Positions 16,980 to 26,800 of a DNA stretch of 64,000 bases are shown piece by piece (the stretch's first letter is position 1; each line of letters opens with the position of its first letter). A program made the translations under genes and the position numbers. This DNA is from Parachlamydiales bacterium. Lineage in GTDB: Bacteria; Chlamydiota; Chlamydiia; Chlamydiales; SM23-39. The stretch covers positions 254,001-318,000 of the forward strand of contig JAIBBX010000001.1 in NCBI GenBank assembly GCA_019694475.1, given 5' to 3'. The notes beneath the pieces were generated by a model, which was given only the letters and a program-made list of their open reading frames with translations, was not told the DNA's origin and did no database searches.

Positions 16980-17068
16980 AACGCAAAACGCTGAATGCAA
17001 AATGCAAAACTAAAATTTGAAAGATCTTTCTTTCTCACTTCTGCGTTTTGCGTTCAGCGTTTTGCGTT
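16980..17068. repeat. Long inverted repeat between two tRNA genes
   Basis: Arms of 27 bp at 16980-17006 and 17042-17068 are complementary at 25 of 27 positions around a 35-bp spacer. The arms themselves contain tandem GCAAAACGC-type units. The spacer (TTTGAAAGATCTTTC) holds a smaller palindrome. No coding potential is seen. It may be a processing or termination structure of the tRNA transcript or an extragenic palindromic repeat. With the two tRNA genes, this accounts for the 16875-17233 stretch without protein genes. Confidence 0.7.
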
Positions 17069-17073
17069 AAAAT

Positions 17074-17146
17074 TAGCGGGGGTAGGACTCGAACCTACGA
17101 CCTTTGGGTTATGAGCCCAACGAGCTAGCCACTGCTCCACCCCGCG
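17074..17146 (-). tRNA. Initiator tRNA-fMet (CAU)
   Basis: A 73-nt cloverleaf. Acceptor CGCGGGG faces CCCCGCT, leaving the first pair C-U unpaired. The anticodon stem ends in three G-C pairs (GGG/CCC) around CTCATAA, and the D-arm is GAGCAGTGGCTAGCTC. The mismatched first pair and the three G-C pairs are the marks of bacterial initiator tRNA. The usual partner at position 72 is A; here it is T. CCA is not encoded. Confidence 0.92.
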
Positions 17147-17233
17147 ATAAGAGAAAGTTAGAGCTTAACACGATACGGGATTTTCCCCAAATTGTTTTTT
17201 TCCCCTTGAACATATTATTCACCATTCTTTTAA

Positions 17234-18130
17234 ATGAGTTGTCTTATGAAGGCTTGGAAGCTCGGAATTTTCCTCGTTTGCGTTGTAGCCTTGGCTGCCC
17301 TTTTTCCCAAGGGACGCAGCTCTTCTTTCCTTCCCTTTGATGTGTCGATGTCCAAATCTGGGATCGAACTGCAAAATCTCTATGAAGCCGAACATGGAAA
17401 GAAGTGGAAACTTGCCAGAAAATTGTATGAAAAACATTTAAGCGCAAAATCGTCCAAAACGCCGAGAATCCCTAAAATCATTCACCAAATCTGGATTGGC
17501 GGACCCTTGCCAGAGAAATATCTTCCACTCCAAAAAACATGGATTGAGAAACATCCCGACTGGGAATATCGCCTTTGGACCGATGCCGATGTGCCCAACT
17601 TTCCTTTTTTGAATCGAGAAAGATTTGAAAAAGCGATCAATGTGGGAGAAAAAGCAGATATTTTCCGATATGAGATCCTCAATCTCTACGGCGGGCTTTA
17701 CGTAGACACCGACTTCGAATGCGTACGGCCATTCGATGAGCTCCATCACAGACTCGATTTCTATACAGGCATTTTTGGGGCCTATGCTGATGGCCAAGAA
17801 GTCAATATGGGCAATGGACTCATTGGAACCGTTCCAGGCCATCCCATCATTCAATACTGCATGAAAATGGTAGCTAAAAAAGAGCCAGGCAAAACGGCCG
17901 ATGAAGTTCAGTCTGTATCGGGGCCTGGATGCTTTCGGCAAGCCTTTTTCAAATGCTGCCAAGAAGGCAATTACCGCAACGTCGCTTTCCCATACACTTT
18001 CTTCTATCCACTCCCCTCGCATGAAATATGCGGCCACTTGGACGATATCGCGAAAAACCCCTGGATCGAACCAGAAACATTTGGAATCCACTACTGGGAC
18101 ACTAGCTGGGGAGATAAAACCTACCGCTAA
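17234..18130 (+). CDS. DXD-motif sugar transferase (GT32/OCH1-like), membrane-anchored
   Basis: A 298-residue protein. Residues 5-25 form a single hydrophobic anchor or signal peptide (LGIFLVCVVALAALF). The glycosyltransferase sugar-binding region starts at IPKIIHQIWIGGPLPEKYLPLQKTW (about residue 77). The DXD metal motif is in FRYEILNLYGGLYVDTDFECVRP (about 141-163). The C-terminus has HYWDTSWGDKTYR, a 'H-x-x-x-x-S-W' block seen in this family. Relatives transfer hexoses; in intracellular bacteria some act on host proteins as toxins. Whether this one modifies envelope glycans or host targets is open. The start could be ATG 17234 or 17246. It is followed by a TPP riboswitch. Confidence 0.82.
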   Translation: MSCLMKAWKLGIFLVCVVALAALFPKGRSSSFLPFDVSMSKSGIELQNLYEAEHGKKWKLARKLYEKHLSAKSSKTPRIPKIIHQIWIGGPLPEKYLPLQKTWIEKHPDWEYRLWTDADVPNFPFLNRERFEKAINVGEKADIFRYEILNLYGGLYVDTDFECVRPFDELHHRLDFYTGIFGAYADGQEVNMGNGLIGTVPGHPIIQYCMKMVAKKEPGKTADEVQSVSGPGCFRQAFFKCCQEGNYRNVAFPYTFFYPLPSHEICGHLDDIAKNPWIEPETFGIHYWDTSWGDKTYR

Positions 18131-18172
18131 AGTCTTGCTCTTTTTTCATATCGCAGGCTATTCTTATGCGCA

Positions 18173-18260
18173 TTCACCAGGGGTGCCTGTAAAGGGCTGA
18201 AAAAGCGATTGCTTAACCCTCACTACCTGATCTAGGTAATACTAGCGTAGGGAGCGTGAA
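18173..18260 (+). promoter_or_regulatory. TPP (THI-box) riboswitch
   Basis: The conserved cores of the thiamine pyrophosphate aptamer are seen in order: GGGGTGCC (18180), GGGCTGAAA (18194), AACCCT (18215), ACCTGATCTAGGTAATACTAGCG and TAGGGA (18224-18253). P1 is TTCAC (18173-18177) with GTGAA (18256-18260). The CUGAGA box reads CTGAAA, a change in the pyrimidine-sensing loop, and a small extra hairpin (AAGC-GATT-GCTT) follows it. TTCACC can also pair with GGTGAA at 18279-18284, a possible alternative fold. TTGCTC at 18135 and TATTCT at 18159, 18 bp apart, are a weak promoter candidate. Confidence 0.88.
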
Positions 18261-18278
18261 AGAGAATTCTCTCTTTTT
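18258..18278 (+). terminator. Possible riboswitch expression platform (weak terminator hairpin)
   Basis: AGAGAATTCTCT followed by CTTTTT directly after the aptamer could be a small Rho-independent terminator. The stem is short, with 4 strong base pairs around AATT. It overlaps the 3' side of P1, so ligand-dependent competition is possible. This is an inference from base pairing only. Confidence 0.4.
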
Positions 18279-18311
18279 GGTGAACATACAATTTTTAAAC
18301 AAGGAATTGAT

Positions 18312-18545
18312 ATGTCCATTCAATCAACCAACCCTAAACAACAACCTTTTACCTACGAGCGCCTTACATTCGATGACTATATGCGTCTAATTGCCTGCGG
18401 CTCAAGGCAGTATTGCAAAGTCATGACGCCGAAGGAATGTAAAGCCAAGATCAAAGATCCAATACTGGAAGAGCGATGTAAGACGGTCTTTTTACAGTGT
18501 GTTGCCGAGGCCGAACGCTTTGAAAGGTGGCATAGAATGAATTAA
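18312..18545 (+). CDS. Unknown 77-residue protein under a TPP riboswitch
   Basis: A small hydrophilic protein with no signal peptide or membrane segment. It has five cysteines spread through residues 29-63 (ACGSRQYCKV, PKECKAK, EERCKTVFLQCVAE) and a helical, charged C-terminus. I do not recognise the family. AAGGAA 7 bp before the ATG is a good ribosome-binding site. It is the only gene downstream of the TPP riboswitch before the convergent waaA gene, so thiamine status probably controls it. Known TPP-riboswitch targets are thiamine synthesis or transport proteins, and this is neither by appearance. It could be a real regulated small protein or a remnant of a lost gene; its intact frame and RBS favour the first. 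Confidence 0.6.
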   Translation: MSIQSTNPKQQPFTYERLTFDDYMRLIACGSRQYCKVMTPKECKAKIKDPILEERCKTVFLQCVAEAERFERWHRMN

Positions 18546-18555
18546 CTACAAGGGG

Positions 18556-19737
18556 CTATTGTAGCGCTTCAAGAGTGCGCTGAGTAGCCCCTCTTCCCGC
18601 TTCAATGGAATGCTTAGTTGCTTGCCGCATCGATTGTTCCATTCCAATGTCCGAGAAAAATTGGTCGACCATGCGCCTCAGATCTCCAATTGGCAATTGT
18701 TGGCCCGCTTTGGCCTCAAGAACTCTTTTCACAAATTCCTTCTGCGTTTGCATGTAAGGACCGAAGAACACGGGCGTTCCATATAGGCACGGTTCAAGCA
18801 CATTGTGCCCCCCGATTCCATCAATGAAGCTGCCGCCGAGAATGGCAAGTCGGCTGTGAGCGTAGCAAATCGGCAGCTGGCCCATTGCATCGACTAAAAT
18901 GAGTTTTCCTGTTTTATTTTGACTCCAGCGTGAAAAAGGAATCTGCTTTTTCTCAAAGAGGGCAGCTACCTCATCAAACCGTTCTGGATGGCGAGGAGCA
19001 ATGAGAAGTGTCCAAGGACCACTTGAAAGAGCATTTAGAATCATCTCCTCTTCCGGTGCATGGGTGCAGCTGATTGTAATGACTGGATCCGAAAGTTCTA
19101 GCTTTTGGGTAACAGGCTGTGGTTTGATGTCGAGTTTCAAGTTTCCTGTAATTTTTAGACGGGCCTGATCTGCAAATGGCAAAAAGCGCTGATAATGTTC
19201 CTCATTTTGCACACATAGATGATCAAAGAGAGAAAAAAGGCGCTTTGATAGATGGGCGAAGAGTCGAAAACGTTTCGCCGAGCGTTCCGACATTTTGCCG
19301 CTCACAAGGGAAAGAATCGTCCCATGTTTCTTCAGTTCCTTTAAAAGGTTGGGCCAAAAGTCGCTTTCTATCAGGATAAAATGGGACGGCTTTAGGGTTT
19401 TCACAAACTTGCGCACTACCCAGGTAAAATCGATCGGAAGATAAGCAAAAGCATCTGCCTGAGATAAAGACCGCCTCGCTTCGGCAAGACCTGTTGCTGT
19501 AGTTGCCGTGACAAAGAAAAAGCGATCATTGGTTTTGAGAGCTTTGAAGAGAGGTCCCGCCGCCTTGATCTCGCCAACAGACACGCCATGGATCCAAATG
19601 ACAGGACGATCGGGTTTGGGCAAGCCAAACCCTAGCCGTTGCAGCAAGTCTGGATGTCTTTTGCCTTTCAAGCGATCCAAAATAATCTTTGGCGCCATCA
19701 AAACAAAATAAAGCATCAAGAATAGGTTGACGATCAC
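18556..19737 (-). CDS. waaA: 3-deoxy-D-manno-octulosonic acid (KDO) transferase
   Basis: Transfers KDO residues from CMP-KDO to lipid A at the inner membrane; chlamydial homologues (GseA) add several KDO and create the genus antigen. The protein has 393 residues, with an N-terminal membrane anchor (IVNLFLMLYFVLMAPKIILDR), the RLG...RPVIWIHGVSVGEIKAAGPLFKAL block of the acceptor domain with its catalytic Glu, and in the donor half GGHNVLEPCLYGTPVFFGPYM (about residue 310). Its start overlaps the end of leuS by 4 bp. As I recall, Chlamydia has the same waaA/gseA-leuS pairing. The number of KDO units added cannot be read from sequence. Confidence 0.93.
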   Translation of the reverse strand: MIVNLFLMLYFVLMAPKIILDRLKGKRHPDLLQRLGFGLPKPDRPVIWIHGVSVGEIKAAGPLFKALKTNDRFFFVTATTATGLAEARRSLSQADAFAYLPIDFTWVVRKFVKTLKPSHFILIESDFWPNLLKELKKHGTILSLVSGKMSERSAKRFRLFAHLSKRLFSLFDHLCVQNEEHYQRFLPFADQARLKITGNLKLDIKPQPVTQKLELSDPVITISCTHAPEEEMILNALSSGPWTLLIAPRHPERFDEVAALFEKKQIPFSRWSQNKTGKLILVDAMGQLPICYAHSRLAILGGSFIDGIGGHNVLEPCLYGTPVFFGPYMQTQKEFVKRVLEAKAGQQLPIGDLRRMVDQFFSDIGMEQSMRQATKHSIEAGRGATQRTLEALQ

Positions 19738-22202
19738 TTCATCACAATGTTGAGCAGCTTGTTTGGAACGAAAATCGTTTTGACGATTTCGCCGACGAGA
19801 TGCTTTTCCATTTCGGGCTGTCTGCGGACAAGCGCCATCAACTCGTCTTCCGTTTTGTCTTTCGGGAGTTCAAAGCGGCCCCTCATTTTCCCGTTCACCT
19901 GCACCACATAAACAGCCGTATCATCGACCAGATATTTGGGATCGACAGCCGGAATGGATGCGTAGGTAATCGTTTCGGTTTCGCCTAGCTCTTGCCAAAG
20001 TTCTTCTCCAATATGCGGAGCAAACGGATAAAGCATCTGGACTGCCATTTTTAGGCAGCTGCGCGGATAAGCATTCAATGGAATGAATGCGTTGATGAAT
20101 TCCATCATACGCGCAATCGCCGTATTGAATTGCATCGCCTCGATATCTTTAGTAACCGTATCGACAAGCCGGTGGGCCAGTTTAAGAGCCTCCTCAGATT
20201 CCGCATCGGTCACTTTATCAGACATTACCATATCGTAAAATCGGTTTAGGAATCTTCGGCAGCCATTGACCGCCTCAGTGCTCCAAAGCTTTTCCCTTTC
20301 AAACGGCCCCATGAACATCTCATAGAGGCGTAAGGCATCGGCGCCAAATTCATCGATGATCTCGTCAGGCGAAACACCGTTTAGCTTCGACTTTGACATT
20401 TTTTCCGTTTGAACAATTAGCTCTTCGCCAGTCTTTTTGGAAAAGGCCTTTTCCCCTTTTTCCACAATTTCATCAGGGGACAAATAACCGCCTTGCGTCA
20501 TTTTGTAGGACTTCGCAGTCACAAGACCTTGATTGCGCAATGTCATGAATGGCTCGGCCGTATGAACAAGACCGCAATCATAAAGCACTTTGTGCCAGAA
20601 GCGGGCATAAAGAAGGTGGAGAACAGCGTGTTCCACGCCCCCTACATACATGTCGACGGGCATCCAATATTTATCGGCCTGTTTGCTCCACGCCTCATGG
20701 CTATTTCTAGGATCGCAGAAGCGCAGGTAATACCAGCAAGAACCCGCCCATTGCGGCATTGTGTTCGTTTCTCGGAGCGCTTTTCTGCCAGTTTTCGGAT
20801 CAGTGATCTCAACCCACTGGCGCACCTTCGCAAGAGGGCTTTCGCCGCTGCTTGCAGGTTTATAATCGTCGAGCGCAGGCGGCACCAAGGGAAGCTCGTC
20901 TAGTTCAAGAGAACGCATGGATCCGTCAGCAAAATGGAGGATCGGAATCGGCTCTCCCCAATATCTTTGACGGGAAAAGAGCCAGTCGCGCAGCTTATAA
21001 TTGACCGTTCGCTTTCCCTTTGAGTGCTCTTCAATCCAGTGGATGATTTTTTCTTTTGCCTGATCGACATTCAATCCATTGAGAAAACCGCTATTGATCG
21101 CTTTACCGTCTTCATCGTAGACATGAATGACTGGCAGTTTGTAAACCTGCGTAAACTCAAAATCTCTTTCATCGCCGCCAGGAACGCCCATCACAGCGCC
21201 AGTGCCATAACCCATGAGTACGTAATCGGCAACCCAGATCGGGATTTTCGCATGATTGACTGGATTGACCGCATAAGCGCCTGTCCAAACACCCGTTTTT
21301 GCCTTAGCTAAATCGGTCCTATCCAAATCGCTTTTGCCGGCTGCGATGCGCAAATATTCTTCAACCGCTTCTTTTTGTTTTTTGGTCGTGATCTGCGCTA
21401 CAAGCGGATGTTCAGGTGCAAGGACCAGAAAAGTGACCCCAAAAAGAGTGTCAGGACGAGTGGTAAAAACAGTGATCGGCTCATGCGATGCTTCTTCGAC
21501 AAAAGTGACGAGAGCCCCTTCGCTTCTTCCAATCCAATTCGTTTGCAATTTTTTCAAATGATCTGGCCAATCGAGAAGATCGAGATCGGCAAGGAGTCTA
21601 TCAGCATAGGCTGTGATTCTCAAAACCCACTGCTTGAGAGGACGCCGTTCAACAGGATAGCCCCCCTCTTTCGATTTGCCGTCTTCGACTTCTTCATTCG
21701 CCAAAACGGTGCCGAGAGCTGGACAAAAATTGACATTGACTTCCGCCTCATAGGCAAGACCCTTTTCAAAGAGCTTTGTAAAAATCCACTGGGTCCATTT
21801 GTAATAAGAAGAATCGCTCGTCGCTACTTCCCGGTCCCAATCATAGCTAAAGCCAAGAGATTCGAGCTGTCTTCGATAGGTATCGATATTGGTCTTGGTT
21901 GTAACAGCTGGATGCGTGCCGGTGCGGATGGCGAATTGCTCTGCAGGCAACCCAAAACTGTCCCATCCCATTGGATGGAGAACATTGAATCCTCTTTGCC
22001 TTTTGTAGCGAGCTAAAATGTCAGTGCCCGTATAACCGGTCACGTGTCCGACATGGAGGCCCGCTCCGGAAGGATAGGGAAACATATCGAGGATGTAGTA
22101 TTTGGGTTTTTTGGTGTCGATTTCAGATTTAAAAACTTTTTTGTCTTTCCAAAATCTTTGCCACTTTTTCTCTATGGCGCGAGGATCGTATTTGGGTTTC
22201 AT
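19734..22202 (-). CDS. leuS: Leucyl-tRNA synthetase
   Basis: A class I aminoacyl-tRNA synthetase charging tRNA-Leu. It has 822 residues, within the family range for compact bacterial LeuRS. The HIGH motif is in PYPSGAGLHVGHVTGYT (about residue 42). The CP1 editing domain contains TTRPDTLFGVTFLVLAPEHP (about 225). The KMSKS loop is EKMSKSKLNGVSPDEII (about 580). The C-terminal tail has VYVVQVNGKMRGRFELP. Start ATG 22202. It is upstream of and overlaps waaA by 4 bp, so both are probably co-transcribed; a lipase-like gene ends 14 bp further upstream on the same strand. Confidence 0.96.
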   Translation of the reverse strand: MKPKYDPRAIEKKWQRFWKDKKVFKSEIDTKKPKYYILDMFPYPSGAGLHVGHVTGYTGTDILARYKRQRGFNVLHPMGWDSFGLPAEQFAIRTGTHPAVTTKTNIDTYRRQLESLGFSYDWDREVATSDSSYYKWTQWIFTKLFEKGLAYEAEVNVNFCPALGTVLANEEVEDGKSKEGGYPVERRPLKQWVLRITAYADRLLADLDLLDWPDHLKKLQTNWIGRSEGALVTFVEEASHEPITVFTTRPDTLFGVTFLVLAPEHPLVAQITTKKQKEAVEEYLRIAAGKSDLDRTDLAKAKTGVWTGAYAVNPVNHAKIPIWVADYVLMGYGTGAVMGVPGGDERDFEFTQVYKLPVIHVYDEDGKAINSGFLNGLNVDQAKEKIIHWIEEHSKGKRTVNYKLRDWLFSRQRYWGEPIPILHFADGSMRSLELDELPLVPPALDDYKPASSGESPLAKVRQWVEITDPKTGRKALRETNTMPQWAGSCWYYLRFCDPRNSHEAWSKQADKYWMPVDMYVGGVEHAVLHLLYARFWHKVLYDCGLVHTAEPFMTLRNQGLVTAKSYKMTQGGYLSPDEIVEKGEKAFSKKTGEELIVQTEKMSKSKLNGVSPDEIIDEFGADALRLYEMFMGPFEREKLWSTEAVNGCRRFLNRFYDMVMSDKVTDAESEEALKLAHRLVDTVTKDIEAMQFNTAIARMMEFINAFIPLNAYPRSCLKMAVQMLYPFAPHIGEELWQELGETETITYASIPAVDPKYLVDDTAVYVVQVNGKMRGRFELPKDKTEDELMALVRRQPEMEKHLVGEIVKTIFVPNKLLNIVMK

Positions 22203-22216
22203 GGTAGGAGATTATA

Positions 22217-23692
22217 TTATACTGCACGAAAATGTTCAACTCGCCAAACCGGGCCATCCATGTGGCCGATTTTCAAGCCGTTCTCAACTGCAATGCGGGA
22301 GCTGAAAAAGAACCGGATTAGATCGCGCATCCACTGCAGGAAAAATGCTACGATAGGTCCAACCGTTGCGCGATAAATTTCGCAAGTAAAACTGCGATGG
22401 TCCAACGCCTCATCTCTCATTTCAGGGGTGATCCCTTCTTCGATTTCAAAATGTTCTGGCATCCTCCCCCAAACAGAAACGTGAGGATCATGGTCGTGAT
22501 TGCCTCTTGGATGGTATCGAACAAAATCGACATGCACATTTTCGGGCGCCTGATACCCTAAGTGGATCGCACCCAATTTGTGCCAAAAGTCATTGTGGGC
22601 AACGCGGATGTAAAGGTGAACGTCGGGATTTTTTTCGTTAAAATGTTCAGCTTCCGCTTCTGTCACTCCAGGTCCGCAAAAAAGATACGCTTTCTTGATA
22701 TGGTCCATTTCAACAAGACGGTGCTGGATAATCGTCGAGCCCATGCTATGGCCCCCTTCAATCTCAGGGGTTCCGAGCCAATCTTGAATGACCGGCTCAA
22801 AAATATTGCCCGACTCATAAGCGCTCCTGCCCAGATCGGCTTCCAAATCGGTAATGACCGTCGATATCGCATCGAGTTCGCTGTTTCTAGGAGAAGTTCC
22901 TCTAAAGAGCCTGAGAGGCTCTAAGTCAGAATCTGTGCCTGCAGGATGCAGAATATAGCTCACCATTCCTCGGCCAGTCACCAATTTGCCGGTGATGTAA
23001 TAATATTGAGGCGTTCCATCTTCTTTGCTTGGTGCAGGAATCAGCGTACCTACGCTCATTTCCCGTTTGATGACCCGTGCAACCATGTTGTGCATGAAAT
23101 CGATAAAAGTATCATCCGGATGGTCTGCCATCACTTGCAGCCTTTCTCGGTCGGCTAAAAAGGGATCATAAAAAAACCGGGAGAGCCATTGAGTCGGTCT
23201 TCCGGTAATCCTGTCTGTGATTTCAGCTACTTGCCACATCCGATCGAACTGCCCAAAGAGCTCGCTCTTGACCGCATTTAATGTCGCTCCATCAAGTTCT
23301 GAAAAATCATTTTTTCCAGCAAAACGGGGATCGTCCTGATTTCTTTGAATTTTTTCGTTGATGTCTTCTACAGTAATGTTCTTTGAGCCGATGACAATTT
23401 TCGCCACGTCGCGAGATAATAGCGGACTCCCCTTCCTTTCCATTTCCGACAAATTGATATCGTAGCGGCTAGAAATTCTTTGAAGTCTTTCAGCGCCCAA
23501 GGCATCGACTAAATACCTTTGAAAAGCCTGAACTGTGCGGCGATTTTCATCTGAATAGGCAGACGGCGCGAAAATCCAGGAAACAATCCTTTGAATCCAA
23601 TCCCAAAAGCCGTTCGCAATTTGGAACTTAGAATCCAAAGCATCATTAAAAATTAGCCTATCGCTTAAAAATCTGCTTGTATCCAACTGCAT
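22217..23692 (-). CDS. Lipase class 3-like serine hydrolase, chlamydial-type
   Basis: A 491-residue protein with an alpha/beta-hydrolase core resembling class 3 (fungal-type) lipases. LRLFRGTSPRNSEL (about residue 237) mirrors the oxyanion 'RGT' motif, and EGGHSMGSTIIQHRL (about 292) is the GxSxG nucleophile elbow. A candidate catalytic His lies in YHPRGNHDHDPH (about 401). Short hydrophobic stretches near residues 29-42 (FWDWIQRIVSWIFAP) and 452-468 (IVAFFLQWMRDLIRFFF) could anchor it to a membrane. No classical signal peptide is seen, so type III secretion would be the likely route if it is exported. Activity on lipids is inferred. It sits 14 bp upstream of leuS. Confidence 0.65.
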   Translation of the reverse strand: MQLDTSRFLSDRLIFNDALDSKFQIANGFWDWIQRIVSWIFAPSAYSDENRRTVQAFQRYLVDALGAERLQRISSRYDINLSEMERKGSPLLSRDVAKIVIGSKNITVEDINEKIQRNQDDPRFAGKNDFSELDGATLNAVKSELFGQFDRMWQVAEITDRITGRPTQWLSRFFYDPFLADRERLQVMADHPDDTFIDFMHNMVARVIKREMSVGTLIPAPSKEDGTPQYYYITGKLVTGRGMVSYILHPAGTDSDLEPLRLFRGTSPRNSELDAISTVITDLEADLGRSAYESGNIFEPVIQDWLGTPEIEGGHSMGSTIIQHRLVEMDHIKKAYLFCGPGVTEAEAEHFNEKNPDVHLYIRVAHNDFWHKLGAIHLGYQAPENVHVDFVRYHPRGNHDHDPHVSVWGRMPEHFEIEEGITPEMRDEALDHRSFTCEIYRATVGPIVAFFLQWMRDLIRFFFSSRIAVENGLKIGHMDGPVWRVEHFRAV

Positions 23693-23824
23693 GGCGCCAT
23701 AATAGCAGAAAAAAGCCCCATTTTTCCATGAAAAATAAAGCGTACTGTCAAGACAAATTCAATTTTGTTTTTGCAAAAAAAAAGCTTGTTTCCCTAGAAT
23801 CCTGCGTCTTTTTCGGAGGTCCTG

Positions 23825-26800
23825 GTGAAGTTCATTTTATACTCCCTATTTCTGTTTCCTCATTTTCTCATCGCTAATTTTGACGAGTTTTTTTCTGAGA
23901 ACGAAGATCCTGCTCATTTCCATCATGTTAATGTGATTACTGGACATCTCAATCTTACATTCCATGACGCTTCTATTTTGGGCGCAAGGTCTATACCAAT
24001 ATCGCGCACATATTCAAGTTCAGGGGCTCTGGAATACTCCTATCTTGAAGATCCCGATCTATTTTACAGAGGCATGAGGCGCGGATGGATCGTCCAAGGA
24101 GGCTGGAGCTTATATCCTCACGAACATCTTTTAATTGAAACTAATCGGAAGAGGGAAGAGTTTAAAATCTATATTTCCGAACCCAATGGAAGCATGATTA
24201 CCTATGCTTATAGCCATCAAAAAGAGCGCTGTAAACATACAGTCTTCTTCAAGCCCTCAAAGAACATCAGTCAATTTTCCGGCAGGCTCGGCCGACGCTC
24301 AAATCCTCAATATAATCTCCTCGAGATCGACCTAGAAGCAGGGGTCGCGATTCTTTATCTTCCAAATGGAGGGAGTAGAACCTACCGCGGGCGAAAGCTC
24401 CATCATCATGAGAAACTACCGTATTGGGAACGTCCCCAGCACTTCTATCTGTTATGTGAGGAAAGAGATCCCAGCGGAAATGTGTTTCAATATACACACG
24501 ACAAGAATAGAACCCATTTGCAAAAAGTTGAATCAAAGAATTCAGCAGGAACAAAAGTGTATGCTTCACTGGACATCGAATACGTGAGACCACAGAAGAA
24601 ATCACCCCAATTTCAACTCAAATTAACTGGAAGCGATGGAAAATATTTAGAGTACGGATCTATTTGTAATGAGCATAGAGCCTATATCAACGAACTGACA
24701 AGCAATTGTAATCCCCATCAAAAGGTTCATTATATTCCAGGCAGAAAAGGCATTGGCCTTAGAATTGAATCTATTGACTTAGGCGGAAAAGAGACCTTCA
24801 AAGTCGTTTATTTTCTTCCAGGGAATGTTGATCAAGAGAGGAAATGGGCTAAAAAACCAAATAAAGTAGAGTTCCACATTGATAAAGTAAAAGAGTTATT
24901 TCAACCGGTAGGACCGAATGGAGAAGACGTTAAGGTTGCTGATTTTGGATATTATACGAACCATACAGATGTAAGAGATGCTGAAGGACTTCTTATTCGC
25001 TACCACCACGATTCAGAGCGATTAAATCTTGTTGAATATTTCGATGAAAAGGATCGTCTCCGGTCTTCTCAGAAATTCTATTGGAATGGTACCGAGCTTT
25101 GCTGTAAAGCGATGTTCGATGCAAACCAAAAACCCATTTTCGCCAAAACTTTTGTTCACAGCAATGGAAATGTGATTGAGGAAGTTCTTTGGGGACAATT
25201 TAGCGGTAAGGAAACATCTCCCCTGCAAGTGTCTGATATGGGGAAGGCATCAGGAGCAGAGAGCTACCGGAAGACATATTCCTATTATGAAAATCCTCGT
25301 AACGTAATTAAAACCGAATGGGAGGAAGAAGGCCCGTCATACGAGTATGAATATAAAGATGGCACGGATCTTTGCACACTAAAATTGACTAAGGATAAAA
25401 ATGGTAAAATCCTCATTCGAGAATTTTTCGCTTACGATGAAGATAATTTTTTAATCGAGGAAGTGATAGATGATGGAATGACAAAAGATCCAAAAGATGT
25501 AAGTCAGGTAACCCAACGATTGATAAAGCGATATTTACGCAACCCCTCTTCGGGTCTTCCAGATTGGGTTCTCGAATTTTATTGGGACCCAGCCATTAAA
25601 GCTGAAAAACTGCTAAAAAAAACAAAATATCACTTCAAGAATCAAAGAGTCGATTCTGAAGAGGTCTTTGATGCTGAAGGGAAAAGCCGTTATGTGGCTG
25701 AAATCGAATACGACAATTTTGGCTTTGTTACAAGGAGAACAACTCCATCGGGCAAAGAGAATACATATCGATACAATGGCCAAGGCTGCCTTGAAGAATC
25801 TAAGGAAGTTGGGTCACCAAAAAAAATCTTCCACTATGATAATGGAAATCGCCTTTCTTCTTGCGAAGAGCCAAATACGAAAAAAACGTCGACAATAACC
25901 TATAACCCTAAAGGGCGGGTGATTTCAGAAACAGATTTTAGAAAGAATCAGGTTATTCATGCGCACGATCATTTCGGAAACAGAAAATCATCAGAACTTC
26001 CTGCATGTCTCGATGAAAATGGGCAAAAATATAAACCCATACCCAAATTTGATTACGATATTCAAGGAAATCTCACTCTCGCAGAAATGCCTGGGAATGA
26101 GAAAACTGAAACATCCTACAATATTTATCGAAAACCTATTTTGATTATTCAAGCTGATGGGACTCAAATTCAGCATTTCTATAATAAAAACGGCTCTCTT
26201 TCAAAAACCCTCTTTCTCGATGGAACCGAGATCTGTTATGAATATGATCTTTTTCAGCGGCTTACATCGAAAATCATCATTTCCAAAGATCAAAAACTCT
26301 TGAGTTCTGAAAGCTGGGAATATGGCTCATTTCAGTTGCTTTCATATACAGATTCAAGAGGATTGACTGTTAAATTCAACTATGATGGAGCTGGCAGAAA
26401 AATCTCAGAGGAAGCTGAAAAAAGGAAAACGACTTTTTCATATGACCCACTCGGATTTTTAGAGAAGACGGATGACGGTGCGGTTGCTTTTTGCCAAAAA
26501 CGGAATGTCGATGGGCTTATTGAAGAACAATGGGAGGAAGATTCAGCGGGTCATGTCGAGAACAAGATGTTCTTTTTTTATGATGAGGAAAATCGGAAGA
26601 ACAAAGTGATCAGAGAAACTTCAAAAGGCAAGGCGATAGACCTCATTACCTACAAAGATGGGAAATTAGCCAGCCACACCGACCCTCTTAATTCGATCAC
26701 ACAATTTATTCATAATGAGTTTTATGAAAATGAATTAGGTCAAAAGGTTCTACAAAAAACGATCGTCGATCCTTTGGGTCTTTCGACAGTAGAAACTTTC

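Noticed and set aside
16897..17146. Attachment site or integrated element at the two tRNA genes
   Set aside because: No integrase gene and no duplicated tRNA 3' end nearby; the palindrome between them is not an att-like direct repeat.
17438..18091. A 217-residue minus-strand frame inside the GT32-like gene
   Set aside because: The plus-strand frame has the DXD and sugar-transferase motifs; the reverse frame has none.
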